A stretch of 64,000 nucleotides of DNA from Maribacter sp. PR1 (GCF_028464145.1 NZ_JAQPCG010000005.1:310001-374000); one strand, 5' to 3'. Positions 17,853 to 26,966 are shown, counted from the stretch's first letter. Notes: generated by a model from the sequence alone, not told the origin. Made by a program: numbers and translations.

Positions 17853-19028
17853 ATGAACTATATTCTTTTTGATGGTCCTGTTAGGGAGCACCTTTTGCCA
17901 TTTACCTTTACACGTCCGGTAGCGGAGGTCAGAATTGGGATAATGACGATAAAAGAGAAATGGGAAGCGTATTTGGAATCTTCTGTTAGCTACCTTACAC
18001 AAGACTATCTCAGTGTAAAATTTCCCTTGGAACTGAAAAAGCATAATGTGTTCATTAATGGTAGTATTCTTCCGGATGCCTTTCTTATAGAAAAAATTAA
18101 TACACTCAAAGACTTTCAGGTACTTCAAAAAGGAGAAACAGTTATTGCATATAGGGGTAACCAAGGTAACAAAACCGATACTTGGGACCAATATCAAACG
18201 GTTACTTTTGAAAAAGAACTTTTTCAAATCAATAATACTTGGGATATTTTCTCAAAGAATGAGAGGGCGCTTCAGGAAGACTTTGATTTTTTGACAAAAG
18301 GAAGAGAGAGTCAACCCATTTCCAAAACAAACAGTCTAATAGGTCCAGAGCGCATCTTTTTGGAAGAAGGAGCTAAAGTGGAATATAGTATCTTAAATGC
18401 TACGGACGGACCCATATATGTAGGCAAGAATGCAGAAATTTGGGAAGGAAGCCTTATTCGTGGAGGATTGGCACTTTGTAATCATGCCATTGTAAAAATG
18501 GGAGGTAAGCTTTACGGAGCTACAACAATCGGCCCCCATTCCAAAGTATGCGGAGAGGTAAGTAATGCCGTAATTTTTGGTTATTCCAGTAAAGGCCATG
18601 AAGGATATCTAGGAAACGCTGTGCTGGGGGAGTGGTGCAATATTGGGGCGGATTCCAATAATTCTAATCTTAAGAACAATTACGCAAAAGTTCGTCTATG
18701 GAATTACGCCACGGAAAAATTTGAACAAACAGGATTACAATTTTGTGGGTTAATGATGGGAGACCATAGTAAAACTGCTATCAACACCATGTTCAATACG
18801 GGTACTGTAATCGGGGTGAATTCCAATATATATGTACCGGGTTTCCCTAGAAATTTTGTTCCCAGTTTTAGCTGGGGCGGTGCATCGGGTTTTTCGGCTT
18901 ATTTACCCAAAAAAGCCTTTGAAGCCGCTAAGGTCATGATGGCGAGGCGTGGCGTTGAATTTACGGATGCTGATGCCGACATTTTGAACCATGTGTTTGA
19001 AATTACTAAGAAATGGCGTAATTACTAA
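17853..19028 (+). CDS. GlmU-family sugar nucleotidyltransferase-like protein
   Basis: The 391-residue protein has an N-terminal nucleotidyltransferase-like region (MNYILFDGPVREHLLPFTFT) and a C-terminal left-handed beta-helix from about residue 180 (IGPERIFLEEGAKVEYSIL, HAIVKMGGKLYGATTIG, HSKTAINTMFNTGTVIGVNS). It belongs to the Bacteroidota 'GlmU family' proteins, which differ from real GlmU; the usual GxGxRM loop for uridylyl transfer is absent (LPFTFTRP is at that place). A role as a hexose-1-phosphate nucleotidyltransferase is possible but unproven. It is 32 bp upstream of mtaB on the same strand. Confidence 0.82.
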   Translation: MNYILFDGPVREHLLPFTFTRPVAEVRIGIMTIKEKWEAYLESSVSYLTQDYLSVKFPLELKKHNVFINGSILPDAFLIEKINTLKDFQVLQKGETVIAYRGNQGNKTDTWDQYQTVTFEKELFQINNTWDIFSKNERALQEDFDFLTKGRESQPISKTNSLIGPERIFLEEGAKVEYSILNATDGPIYVGKNAEIWEGSLIRGGLALCNHAIVKMGGKLYGATTIGPHSKVCGEVSNAVIFGYSSKGHEGYLGNAVLGEWCNIGADSNNSNLKNNYAKVRLWNYATEKFEQTGLQFCGLMMGDHSKTAINTMFNTGTVIGVNSNIYVPGFPRNFVPSFSWGGASGFSAYLPKKAFEAAKVMMARRGVEFTDADADILNHVFEITKKWRNY

Positions 19029-19060
19029 TTTTTGATTTTTGGTAAATTATTTTCTTGATT

Positions 19061-20389
19061 ATGAAGAAGAAAGTTGCATTTTATACCCTAGGCTGTAAGC
19101 TTAATTTTTCCGAAACTTCTACCATTGCCCGAAGTTTGGTAAATGAGGGGTATGAACGGGTCGATTTTGATCAGAAGGCGGATATGTATGTTATAAATAC
19201 CTGTTCCGTTACCGAAAATGCTGACAAAAAGTTCAAGACCATTGTTAAGCAGGCACAAAAAGGTAATGCCAAAGCATATATCGCCGCTGTAGGCTGCTAT
19301 GCGCAGCTAAAACCTGAGGAATTAATTTCGGTCGATGGGGTAGACTTGGTATTGGGCGCAACTGAAAAATTCAATATTGGGGATTACGTGAATGACTTAT
19401 CCAAAAATGATATGGGTGAGGTTCATTCCTGTGAAATCCAAGAGGCCGATTTTTATGTCAGTAGCTATGCTATAGGGGATAGGACCAGGGCATTTTTAAA
19501 GGTTCAGGATGGATGTGACTATAAATGTACCTATTGCACCATTCCACTGGCACGAGGAATATCAAGAAGTGATTCATTGCAAAATGTATTAACAAATGCC
19601 CAAGAAATCGCTGATCAGGATATTAAGGAAATAGTACTTACCGGCGTAAACATTGGGGATTATGGTAAAGGGGAATTCGGGAATAAAAAACACGAACATA
19701 CCTTTCTGGATTTGGTTAAGGCCTTGGATAAGGTCGATGGTATTCATAGACTAAGAATCTCATCCATTGAGCCCAATCTTCTGAAGAACGAAACCATTGA
19801 TTTTATTGCCCAAAGTAACAGTTTTGTACCCCATTTTCACATTCCTCTGCAAAGTGGGAGTGACGAATTGTTGAAGTTGATGAAAAGGAGATATCTAACA
19901 AATTTGTACACGGATCGCGTACAAAAAATTAAGGAGGTGATTCCTAATTGTTGTATTGGTGTTGATGTTATTGTGGGATTCCCTGGAGAAACCGATGAGC
20001 ATTTTTTGAATACCTATCATTTCTTAAACGAATTGGATATTTCTTATTTACATGTCTTCACTTATTCGGAAAGGGATAATACAGAAGCCGCTTCTATGGG
20101 CTCAGTAGTACCGAAAAAGGTTAGAAACAAAAGAAGTAAAATGCTAAGGGCGCTTTCGGTTAAAAAAAGAAGGGCTTTTTACGAAAGTCAATTGGGAGCC
20201 GAATTGGAAGTACTGTTCGAGGGAGAAAATAAGCGTGGCTATATCCATGGATTTACAGAAAACTATGTTAAGGTTAAAACACCTTGGAACCCGGCTTTGG
20301 TGAATACCTTGCATAAGGTTATCCTAAAAGAAATAGATATTGATGGTATAGTAACTTTGGAATTTGCTACCGCTGAAGCAATGGCATAA
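19061..20389 (+). CDS. mtaB: tRNA threonylcarbamoyladenosine(37)-C2 methylthiotransferase
   Basis: MtaB makes ms2t6A at position 37 of ANN-decoding tRNAs, using radical SAM chemistry. The N-terminal UPF0004 domain has cluster cysteines Cys12 (TLGCKLN), Cys48 (NTCSVTE) and Cys79 (VGCYAQ). The radical SAM CxxxCxxC is at 152-159 (CDYKCTYC), with TIPLARG next to it. The TRAM domain is at the C-terminus. The TLGCKLN motif marks the MtaB class, not MiaB or RimO. Starting at ATG 19061, not the in-frame TTG at 19055, gives the normal MKKKVAFYTLGC. A terminator follows right after the stop. Confidence 0.96.
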   Translation: MKKKVAFYTLGCKLNFSETSTIARSLVNEGYERVDFDQKADMYVINTCSVTENADKKFKTIVKQAQKGNAKAYIAAVGCYAQLKPEELISVDGVDLVLGATEKFNIGDYVNDLSKNDMGEVHSCEIQEADFYVSSYAIGDRTRAFLKVQDGCDYKCTYCTIPLARGISRSDSLQNVLTNAQEIADQDIKEIVLTGVNIGDYGKGEFGNKKHEHTFLDLVKALDKVDGIHRLRISSIEPNLLKNETIDFIAQSNSFVPHFHIPLQSGSDELLKLMKRRYLTNLYTDRVQKIKEVIPNCCIGVDVIVGFPGETDEHFLNTYHFLNELDISYLHVFTYSERDNTEAASMGSVVPKKVRNKRSKMLRALSVKKRRAFYESQLGAELEVLFEGENKRGYIHGFTENYVKVKTPWNPALVNTLHKVILKEIDIDGIVTLEFATAEAMA

Positions 20390-20390
20390 A

Positions 20391-20414
20391 AAAAGCTCCT
20401 AAAAAGGAGCTTTT
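20391..20414. terminator. Bidirectional intrinsic terminator between mtaB and the GNAT gene
   Basis: The ten-base arms AAAAGCTCCT and AGGAGCTTTT are perfect complements around an A4 loop, with A and T runs outside. It serves two convergent genes. Confidence 0.85.
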
Positions 20415-20419
20415 ATTTG

Positions 20420-20713
20420 TTAAATACGTATGCCTACCGGCAACATTTCTTTGTACTGTCTGTTCTTTCTTAAAAACCCTGCTATTTGAGGACTTGTAGG
20501 AACCACCCTAAGATTTTGTTCTTGAATATGGTGGAGAACGGATTTAATAAAACTTTCCTTAAAACCGTCTTGGGTAACTGTATCAGGAACCACTAGCTTG
20601 GTCAAAAAGACTTTTCTTTCTTGAGAGGAATACTCGATTTTAGCGAGTTGGCCATCAATAGTTGTTTCAAATTGGCGCAAGAAAGCATTGTCCTTGATGA
20701 TAACATCATTCAT
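20420..20713 (-). CDS. Small GNAT-fold N-acetyltransferase-like protein (COG2388/YjdJ type)
   Basis: This 97-residue protein carries the compact GNAT fold of the YjdJ/Gtn1 group: RQFETTIDGQLAKIEYS, a core LVVPDTVTQDGFKESFIKSVLHHI and the C-terminal VVPTSPQIAGFLRKN, where the family usually has a Cys before P. The usual acetyl-CoA loop is reduced, so catalytic activity is uncertain. The frame opens at 20779, but the first 22 residues look unlike the family; MNDVIIKDN at 20713 is preferred. It is monocistronic and convergent with mtaB. Confidence 0.78.
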   Translation of the reverse strand: MNDVIIKDNAFLRQFETTIDGQLAKIEYSSQERKVFLTKLVVPDTVTQDGFKESFIKSVLHHIQEQNLRVVPTSPQIAGFLRKNRQYKEMLPVGIRI

Positions 20714-20874
20714 ATAGTTGATTTTAGTGTTAGGTTTAGACAAAAAAATTACGATGTTCTCCAATCGTAATTTATTCAAGAGTGCTTATTTGTATAAAAG
20801 AATTTATTAACAAGCATTGTTCAAAACTAACAAAAATTTACCTAAATTCCTAGCTTTTATAACATTTGCATTTC

Positions 20875-21537
20875 ATGCAGGAACAGATTACACATGTTTA
20901 TTTTATGCCCGGAATGGCAGCGAGCCATTCTATTTTCGAATTTATAAAACTACCCGAAGATAAATTTCGAATGCATTTTTTGGATTGGATTATTCCAAAG
21001 AAGGGACAGTCCTTAGAAGAATATGCTAAAGAAATAATTAAAAATATTACCCATCGGAATCCGGTTTTACTAGGTGTTTCCCTTGGAGGGATATTGGTCC
21101 AGGAAATTGGAAAATTGATTGCCGTCAAAAAAATAATCGTGGTCTCAAGTGTAAAGCTTAAGAGCGAATTGCCCAAGCGTATGCTATTTGCAAGATATAC
21201 CCAAGTCCATAAATTACTGCCAACGGGACTGATTAATAATGTAGAGCTTTTGGCAAAATATGCTTTTGGCGAAACTGTTGTAAAAAGATTGGAACTATAT
21301 GAGAAATACCTTTCCATAAGGGACAAACAATATATTGATTGGTGTATTCATCAAATGGTTAATTGGAGCCAAGACCAATACCCTGAAAATTTGGTTCATA
21401 TCCATGGCGAAAAAGATGCGGTTTTTCCAATAATCAATATTAAAAATTGTATTACGGTAAAAAATGGAACACATACCATGATAATTCACAGAGCTAAATG
21501 GTTTAATGAACACCTACCCACAATTATTTTGGATTAA
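20875..21537 (+). CDS. Alpha/beta hydrolase of unknown substrate
   Basis: A 220-residue cytoplasmic protein of the alpha/beta hydrolase fold. The oxyanion strand is VYFMPGMAAS; the nucleophile elbow is GVSLGG (Ser near residue 65); the acid is in HGEKDAVFP and the catalytic His in NGTHTMI near residue 200. All three catalytic positions are present. It has no signal peptide. The frame also opens at a TTG 9 bp upstream; ATG 20875 is preferred. The substrate is unknown. The 150 bp after it contain no gene. Confidence 0.85.
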   Translation: MQEQITHVYFMPGMAASHSIFEFIKLPEDKFRMHFLDWIIPKKGQSLEEYAKEIIKNITHRNPVLLGVSLGGILVQEIGKLIAVKKIIVVSSVKLKSELPKRMLFARYTQVHKLLPTGLINNVELLAKYAFGETVVKRLELYEKYLSIRDKQYIDWCIHQMVNWSQDQYPENLVHIHGEKDAVFPIINIKNCITVKNGTHTMIIHRAKWFNEHLPTIILD

Positions 21538-21687
21538 CTTAGTTCTATTAATACCTTTGATTGCACATATCTGGTGTTGCTTTGAAACTAGTTCGGCACT
21601 TTCAGGTTTACAATGAAAAGAATTGGGTGAAATGTATCCTCGCACTAATCGAGTTTTAATTTAACTTTAAAAATAAAAAATAAACAG

Positions 21688-22653
21688 ATGAAAATCCTAA
21701 AAAACGTTCTCATGTTTTGTGGTGTCCTCTTTATAGTTGGGACATTGGTATTTGCTACCAAAAGTACAGCCTTGGTCAGTGGTAACGATAATCAATCGAA
21801 TGACATAGTCAAGGATACCATAGAAAAGAACGTAGCCGCGGAATATCGCATTTCATCAATAGATATTCCAGGAGATTTAAATTTTGCCGGGGAAATAGTT
21901 CCACAGGAAGACCCGGAAATTATGGAGCGTATAGATCGGGAGTTTTTGGTAAATACATATTGGCAATCAAACGCATTACTTTTAATGAAGCGTGCGCACA
22001 AGTATTTTCCCGTTATTGAACCAATTCTGGCAAAGAATGGTATTCCTGATGATTTTAAATATCTAGCGGTTGCTGAAAGTGGTCTTACTAACGTAGTTTC
22101 ACCCGCAGGTGCAACAGGTTTTTGGCAAATTATGAAGGAAACAGGAAGGGAGTATGGACTCGAAGTCAATTCTAACGTAGATGAAAGATACCATTTAGAG
22201 AAATCCACAGAAGTTGCCTGTAAATATTTGAACAAGTGGAAAGAGCGTTATGGAAGTTGGTCCTTGACCGCTGCGGCATATAATGCCGGGCCTGGAGCTA
22301 TTAATAAATACATGGGTATACAGCAAGTAGATAACTATTGGGATTTATTGCTGGGTGCAGAAACGGGAAGATACGTATTCAGGATTATGGCCATAAAAGA
22401 AATATTGTCAAATCCGGAGAAGTATGGTTTCCATATAGACCAAGAGGATTATTACACTGCGGTGCCAACCTTTACCGTTGAAATTGATGAGCCTGTTTTA
22501 AGTTTTGCCGATTTTGCTCAGGAGTATGAAATAAATTATAAGATTCTGAAGCGACACAATCCGTGGTTGAGGGAGCCTCACCTTAATAATAGTTCCCGCA
22601 AGAAATATGCAATAGAGATTCCGAACAAGGGATATTATAAAGAAACCAAATAA
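21688..22653 (+). CDS. Membrane-bound or exported lytic murein transglycosylase (MltD-like)
   Basis: This 321-residue muramidase-like enzyme cleaves the glycan strands of peptidoglycan with formation of 1,6-anhydro-MurNAc. An N-terminal hydrophobic segment (residues 5-23) is a signal anchor or signal peptide. The SLT domain has the catalytic Glu130 (LAVAESGL), then SPAGATGFWQIM, and the AAYNAGPGAIN motif near 200. MltD proteins usually end in LysM repeats; here the C-terminal 60 residues (EYEINYKILKRHNPWLRE) resemble one degenerate LysM motif only. It is transcribed alone, towards the convergent TPR-like gene. Confidence 0.93.
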   Translation: MKILKNVLMFCGVLFIVGTLVFATKSTALVSGNDNQSNDIVKDTIEKNVAAEYRISSIDIPGDLNFAGEIVPQEDPEIMERIDREFLVNTYWQSNALLLMKRAHKYFPVIEPILAKNGIPDDFKYLAVAESGLTNVVSPAGATGFWQIMKETGREYGLEVNSNVDERYHLEKSTEVACKYLNKWKERYGSWSLTAAAYNAGPGAINKYMGIQQVDNYWDLLLGAETGRYVFRIMAIKEILSNPEKYGFHIDQEDYYTAVPTFTVEIDEPVLSFADFAQEYEINYKILKRHNPWLREPHLNNSSRKKYAIEIPNKGYYKETK

Positions 22654-22665
22654 GAAAAATCTGGT

Positions 22666-23181
22666 TTAGATTTTTTTCATTTGCTGCTGCATCATTCTAA
22701 TTTGCTCGGTCAACATATTGTTTTTGTCGAGCTTTTTGGCCTCTTTCAGGAGCATGGTAGCTTCTCTTTTTCTACGTTTTTGCATCGAGATGCCTGCTAG
22801 ACTCAATTTTGCCATGGCAATATCATAATCCATAGTCAAACCTAATTTGAGTGCTCTTCTAAAGAATTTCTCCGCCTTGGTAAGATTGGTTTGGGAGTGT
22901 ATAATTCCGTGTAAGTAATTGTAGTACCCCTGTTGTTTTGTGATTAAGGCACTTTCAGGATTTTTTATTTTGGATAGCCATTTTTCGGTTCCTGCCAAAT
23001 CCTGTTTTCTCATTCTTAAGAAGGCCAACAAAATAATTTCATTTCTGAAATAAAGAAAAATGAAAATTAAGGAGAGAAGAATAAGAGCTATACCATTGCC
23101 AATATTACCTTCGATAAATTGATAAACGGCGTACGCAATGATAAGACCTGCAATGACTAACTTTATATTTTTATTGAACAT
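22666..23181 (-). CDS. Membrane-anchored TPR-like protein, function unknown
   Basis: A 171-residue protein with two adjacent membrane helices (about 8-22 and 28-46) followed by a cytoplasmic helical part with tetratricopeptide-like pairs (GYYNYLHGIIHSQTNLTKAE, FFRRALKLGL, AMAKLSLAGISMQKR). The C-terminus is Gln/Met-rich. The frame opens 23 codons earlier at 23250, but that extension is polar and would put residues before the hydrophobic start, so MFNKNIKLVIAG at 23181 is chosen. I do not recognise a named family. It is convergent with the lytic transglycosylase and divergent from rpmH. Confidence 0.75.
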   Translation of the reverse strand: MFNKNIKLVIAGLIIAYAVYQFIEGNIGNGIALILLSLIFIFLYFRNEIILLAFLRMRKQDLAGTEKWLSKIKNPESALITKQQGYYNYLHGIIHSQTNLTKAEKFFRRALKLGLTMDYDIAMAKLSLAGISMQKRRKREATMLLKEAKKLDKNNMLTEQIRMMQQQMKKI

Positions 23182-23331
23182 AGTATTAATTTGATTAGAA
23201 TAGTGTTGTTTGGTGCGTTGCAAATTCTTGCTTAGAAAGATTAAACACAACAGAAATAGGTTCGCGCAAAATTAGGGAAAACATAGCTTTTCGAAAGTAT
23301 GTAATTATTAAAATATTTTTTTCTTTACTAC

Positions 23332-23361
23332 TTGTCAAAGAAAAAACTCTTTGTATATTTG
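23332..23361 (+). promoter_or_regulatory. Bacteroidota promoter for rpmH
   Basis: TTG at 23332-23334, spacer of 19 bp, TATATTTG at 23354-23361: an exact consensus match. Transcription should begin near 23367, giving a leader of about 65 nt that contains the hairpin at 23373-23394. Confidence 0.8.
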
Positions 23362-23372
23362 CACCCGGTTTT

Positions 23373-23394
23373 ACCTATCTGTCGTTAGATAGGT
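23373..23394 (+). promoter_or_regulatory. Hairpin in the rpmH leader
   Basis: ACCTATCT and AGATAGGT are perfect 8-bp arms around the loop GTCGTT. It lies just after the predicted transcription start of rpmH and ends 37 nt before its ATG. It has no T run, so it is not a terminator; it may protect the 5' end or act as a protein-binding site. Confidence 0.55.
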
Positions 23395-23431
23395 CGTTAA
23401 AGGAGATACATTCAGATTAAAAATATAGACG

Positions 23432-23593
23432 ATGAGTAAGAGAACATTTCAACCATCCAAGAGAAAGAGAAAAAACAAACACGGTTTCCGTGAACGTATG
23501 GCTTCCGTTAATGGAAGAAAGGTTCTTGCCAGAAGAAGAGCTAAGGGAAGAAAAAAGCTAACTGTTTCCGCTGAACCACGTCATAAAAAATAA
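23432..23593 (+). CDS. rpmH: 50S ribosomal protein L34
   Basis: A 53-residue, extremely basic protein starting [19 protein letters not shown] and continuing [23 protein letters not shown], the complete L34 signature. The end [13 protein letters not shown] is the normal flavobacterial tail. L34 is often next to rnpA and dnaA near the replication origin; here neither is present, and carB follows. A strong promoter precedes it and a hairpin terminator follows 20 bp after the stop, so it is a single-gene transcript. Confidence 0.98.
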   Translation: MSKRTFQPSKRKRKNKHGFRERMASVNGRKVLARRRAKGRKKLTVSAEPRHKK

Positions 23594-23612
23594 TGACTTG
23601 TAGATAACTTTT

Positions 23613-23652
23613 AAAAAAAGGTGCTGCTTCTTTAAGTTCAGCACCTTTTTTT
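23613..23652 (+). terminator. Intrinsic terminator after rpmH
   Basis: A long stem from A-run plus GGTGCTG (23613-23626) pairs with CAGCACC plus T-run (23639-23652), loop of 12 nt, ending in T8. It separates rpmH from carB. Confidence 0.85.
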
Positions 23653-23657
23653 TGACC

Positions 23658-23665
23658 TAATTTTG
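23658..23665 (+). promoter_or_regulatory. Candidate -7 box for carB
   Basis: TAATTTTG matches TAnnTTTG; no TTG is seen at the usual upstream spacing, because the rpmH terminator occupies it. Transcription from here would leave a 25-nt leader to the carB ATG. Confidence 0.45.
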
Positions 23666-23696
23666 AAATTTGAGATAACGAGAAACGATTTTTGAA

Positions 23697-26549
23697 ATGC
23701 CTAAAAGAAAAGATTTAAATTCTATTTTAATTATTGGTTCTGGCCCTATCATTATTGGTCAGGCATGTGAGTTCGATTACGCGGGAAGTCAGTCCCTACG
23801 TTCCTTGAGGGAAGATGGGATAGAGACTATTTTAATTAATAGTAACCCCGCTACAATTATGACCGACCCTTCCATGGCGGATCATGTGTATTTGAAACCA
23901 TTGACTACAAAATCGATTATAGAAATCTTAAAGGAACATCCACAAATTGATGCTGTATTGCCAACAATGGGTGGACAAACGGCACTGAACCTATGTATAG
24001 AGGCCGATAAAAAAGGAATCTGGGAAGACTTTGGCGTGGAACTTATTGGCGTTGATATCGACGCCATTAACATTACAGAGGATAGGGAACAGTTTAGGGA
24101 GCTGATGTTAAAAATTGGGGTTGGTATGGCCCCACAGGCAACTGCTACCTCTTTTCTTAAGGGTAAAGAGATTGCGCAAGAATTTGGTTTTCCTTTAGTA
24201 ATTAGAGCATCATATACTTTGGGTGGCGCTGGTGCGTCCATCGTGCATAAACCAGAGGATTTTGACGCCTTATTAAGTCATGGACTCGAGATCTCACCTA
24301 TTCACGAGGTAATGATAGACAAGGCCTTAATGGGCTGGAAGGAATATGAATTGGAGCTATTGCGGGATAAGAACGATAACGTTGTTATCATCTGTACCAT
24401 TGAAAACATGGACCCTATGGGAATTCACACTGGGGATTCTATCACTGTAGCGCCAGCCATGACCCTCTCGGACAGAACCTTCCAGAAAATGAGGGATATG
24501 GCCATTCATATGATGCGCAGTATCGGGGATTTTGAAGGAGGTTGTAATGTTCAGTTTGCGGTGAGTCCCGATGAAAAGGAAGACATTATTGCCATCGAAA
24601 TCAATCCAAGGGTTTCTAGATCTTCCGCTTTAGCTTCTAAAGCAACAGGATATCCTATTGCAAAAGTTGCTACCAAATTGGCCATTGGATATAGCTTGGA
24701 CGAATTGGAGAATCAAATAACAAAATCTACTTCAGCCTTATTCGAACCTACTTTAGACTATGTAATCGTTAAAATTCCTAGATGGAACTTTGATAAGTTT
24801 GAAGGTTCTGATCGTACTTTGGGTCTTCAGATGAAGTCCGTTGGTGAAGTAATGGGTATTGGACGTTCTTTTCAGGAAGCCCTGCATAAGGCAACACAGT
24901 CCCTTGAAATCAAGCGAAATGGTTTAGGAGCAGATGGTAAAGGGTATAAGGACTACGATCAGATAATTAGCAAACTCACCATACCTAGCTGGGATAGGGT
25001 ATTCGTAATTTACGATGCTATTCAAATGGGAATTCCGCTGAGTAGAATCCACGAGATTACCAAAATAGATATGTGGTTCCTAAAGCAGTATGAGGAACTA
25101 TATCAGTTGGAAAAAGAAATTTCAAAATATACAATCGCCACTTTATCCAAGGAACTCTTGTTGGAAGCAAAGCAGAAAGGTTTTGCTGACCGACAAATAG
25201 CACATATGTTGGATTGTTATGAAAGTGAGGTGTACAATAAGCGTACAGAGCTAAATGTTAATCGGGTATACAAACTTGTAGATACCTGTGCAGCTGAATT
25301 TAAGGCGATGACACCTTATTATTATTCCACATTTGAGGCTGAAATTGAAAAACCGGACGGAACCCGTTACGTTGAAAATGATAGTGTAGTTACGGATAGG
25401 AAGAAAATTGTGGTATTGGGCTCAGGACCAAACCGCATCGGTCAGGGGATAGAGTTCGATTATTGTTGTGTTCATGGGGTTTTAGCAGCAGCAGAATGTG
25501 ATTATGAAACCATTATGATCAACTGTAATCCTGAAACTGTATCGACCGATTTTGATACCGCGGATAAGCTATACTTTGAACCGGTTTTTTGGGAGCATAT
25601 TTATGATATTATTCGTCATGAAAATCCGGAAGGTGTAATCGTTCAGTTAGGGGGTCAAACCGCATTGAAATTGGCTGAAAAACTTTCCAAATATGGAATA
25701 AAAATATTAGGGACCAGTTTCGAATCCTTGGATTTGGCTGAAGACAGAGGAAGTTTTTCCGATCTTTTAAAAGCCAATGATATTCCTTACCCAAGGTTCG
25801 GGGTTGCGGAAACAGCGGACGAGGCCTTGGCCTTGGCCGATGAATTGGATTTCCCTTTATTGGTGAGACCATCCTACGTATTGGGTGGACAGGGCATGAA
25901 GATTGTCATCAATAAGGAAGAGCTGGAAGAGCATGTAGTTGACTTACTGCGTAAAATCCCAAACAACAAACTCTTGTTAGACCATTATTTAGATGGCGCC
26001 ATAGAAGCAGAGGCCGATGCCATTTGTGATGGTAAGGATGTGTATATCATTGGTATCATGGAGCATATTGAACCTTGCGGAATCCACTCCGGAGATTCAA
26101 ATGCTACTTTACCTCCTTTTAACTTGGGTGAATTTGTAATGCAACAAATAAAAGATCATACCAAAAAGATTGCATTGGCCCTAAATACGGTAGGTCTCAT
26201 AAACATACAATTTGCCATTAAGGACGATATTGTATACATTATCGAGGCAAACCCAAGAGCGTCCAGGACCGTTCCTTTCATTGCGAAGGCGTATAAAGAA
26301 CCTTATGTAAACTATGCGACCAAGGTGATGTTGGGAGAAAAGAAAATCAAGGATTTTGACTTTAAACCGCACTTAGATGGCTATGCTATTAAACAGCCGG
26401 TTTTTTCTTTTAACAAATTCCCAAATGTCAACAAGAACCTAGGCCCCGAAATGAAGAGTACTGGAGAAAGTATTTTGTTTATCGATAGCCTGAAAGACGA
26501 TGAGTTCTATAATCTTTATGCAAGACGAAAAATGTACTTGAGTAAATAG
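23697..26549 (+). CDS. carB: Carbamoyl-phosphate synthase large subunit
   Basis: CarB makes carbamoyl phosphate from bicarbonate, two ATP and ammonia for pyrimidine and arginine synthesis. Two homologous ATP-grasp halves are visible: IIIGSGPIIIGQACEFDYAG at the start and VVLGSGPNRIGQGIEFDYCC near residue 570, each followed by GGQTALNL/GGQTALKL and by metal-binding IEINPRVSRSSALASK and IEANPRASRTVPF. It is 950 residues long, while Escherichia coli CarB is about 1070: the C-terminal MGS-like domain that binds UMP and ornithine is missing. The glutaminase subunit carA is not in the window. A terminator follows. The short CarB is probably normal for this lineage. Confidence 0.97.
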   Translation: MPKRKDLNSILIIGSGPIIIGQACEFDYAGSQSLRSLREDGIETILINSNPATIMTDPSMADHVYLKPLTTKSIIEILKEHPQIDAVLPTMGGQTALNLCIEADKKGIWEDFGVELIGVDIDAINITEDREQFRELMLKIGVGMAPQATATSFLKGKEIAQEFGFPLVIRASYTLGGAGASIVHKPEDFDALLSHGLEISPIHEVMIDKALMGWKEYELELLRDKNDNVVIICTIENMDPMGIHTGDSITVAPAMTLSDRTFQKMRDMAIHMMRSIGDFEGGCNVQFAVSPDEKEDIIAIEINPRVSRSSALASKATGYPIAKVATKLAIGYSLDELENQITKSTSALFEPTLDYVIVKIPRWNFDKFEGSDRTLGLQMKSVGEVMGIGRSFQEALHKATQSLEIKRNGLGADGKGYKDYDQIISKLTIPSWDRVFVIYDAIQMGIPLSRIHEITKIDMWFLKQYEELYQLEKEISKYTIATLSKELLLEAKQKGFADRQIAHMLDCYESEVYNKRTELNVNRVYKLVDTCAAEFKAMTPYYYSTFEAEIEKPDGTRYVENDSVVTDRKKIVVLGSGPNRIGQGIEFDYCCVHGVLAAAECDYETIMINCNPETVSTDFDTADKLYFEPVFWEHIYDIIRHENPEGVIVQLGGQTALKLAEKLSKYGIKILGTSFESLDLAEDRGSFSDLLKANDIPYPRFGVAETADEALALADELDFPLLVRPSYVLGGQGMKIVINKEELEEHVVDLLRKIPNNKLLLDHYLDGAIEAEADAICDGKDVYIIGIMEHIEPCGIHSGDSNATLPPFNLGEFVMQQIKDHTKKIALALNTVGLINIQFAIKDDIVYIIEANPRASRTVPFIAKAYKEPYVNYATKVMLGEKKIKDFDFKPHLDGYAIKQPVFSFNKFPNVNKNLGPEMKSTGESILFIDSLKDDEFYNLYARRKMYLSK

Positions 26550-26567
26550 TAAATTATTTCAATACCT

Positions 26568-26594
26568 AAAAAGCACCCAGATTGGGTGCTTTTT
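26568..26594. terminator. Bidirectional terminator after carB
   Basis: AAAAAGCACCCA and TGGGTGCTTTTT are perfect 12-bp arms with a three-base loop, T-rich on the right and A-rich on the left. It separates convergent carB and the GIY-YIG gene. Confidence 0.85.
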
Positions 26595-26607
26595 TTGTTT
26601 TCCAGTT

Positions 26608-26949
26608 TTAATTAAACCATACTGCGTATTTCTTTCGTCTCAATTCCAGAGCCAAAACCCGTTCCATTTTCAACGCTTCTTCTTGTGTGTATATGGGTTT
26701 AATATGATTATATAAGCTACCCCTAAGATATAACCCATATTTTTTTACGATGCGGGAAGAAATATCAACTCCTTTTTTGCTTAATGAACCTTTTTTGTGC
26801 TGTTCAAAACGCTCCTTGGGGGTTTTACTGGTCATACCTACATAAAGACATTCTAGCACACCATTGAACTGTGGGTTTGCCTCACGGAACTTTCTGTTTT
26901 CAGAATAAACCCTTTTATGGAGTTCTACAACATAAATCCTGTAGGGCAT
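26608..26949 (-). CDS. GIY-YIG-fold nuclease-like protein
   Basis: A 113-residue single-domain protein with a GIY-YIG-like core: YRIYVVEL replaces the GIY strand, CLYVGMTSKTPKERFEQHKKG gives the YVG strand and the helix with the catalytic Arg (ERF). A conserved metal-site Glu follows (MERVLALELRRK). The insert between the two strands is longer than usual. No DNA-binding domain is attached. It may be a small repair or RNA nuclease; function is unproven and the first motif is divergent. It is 17 bp downstream of gnd and may share its transcript. Confidence 0.75.
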   Translation of the reverse strand: MPYRIYVVELHKRVYSENRKFREANPQFNGVLECLYVGMTSKTPKERFEQHKKGSLSKKGVDISSRIVKKYGLYLRGSLYNHIKPIYTQEEALKMERVLALELRRKKYAVWFN

Positions 26950-26966
26950 ATTTTTGGACTAAAATA

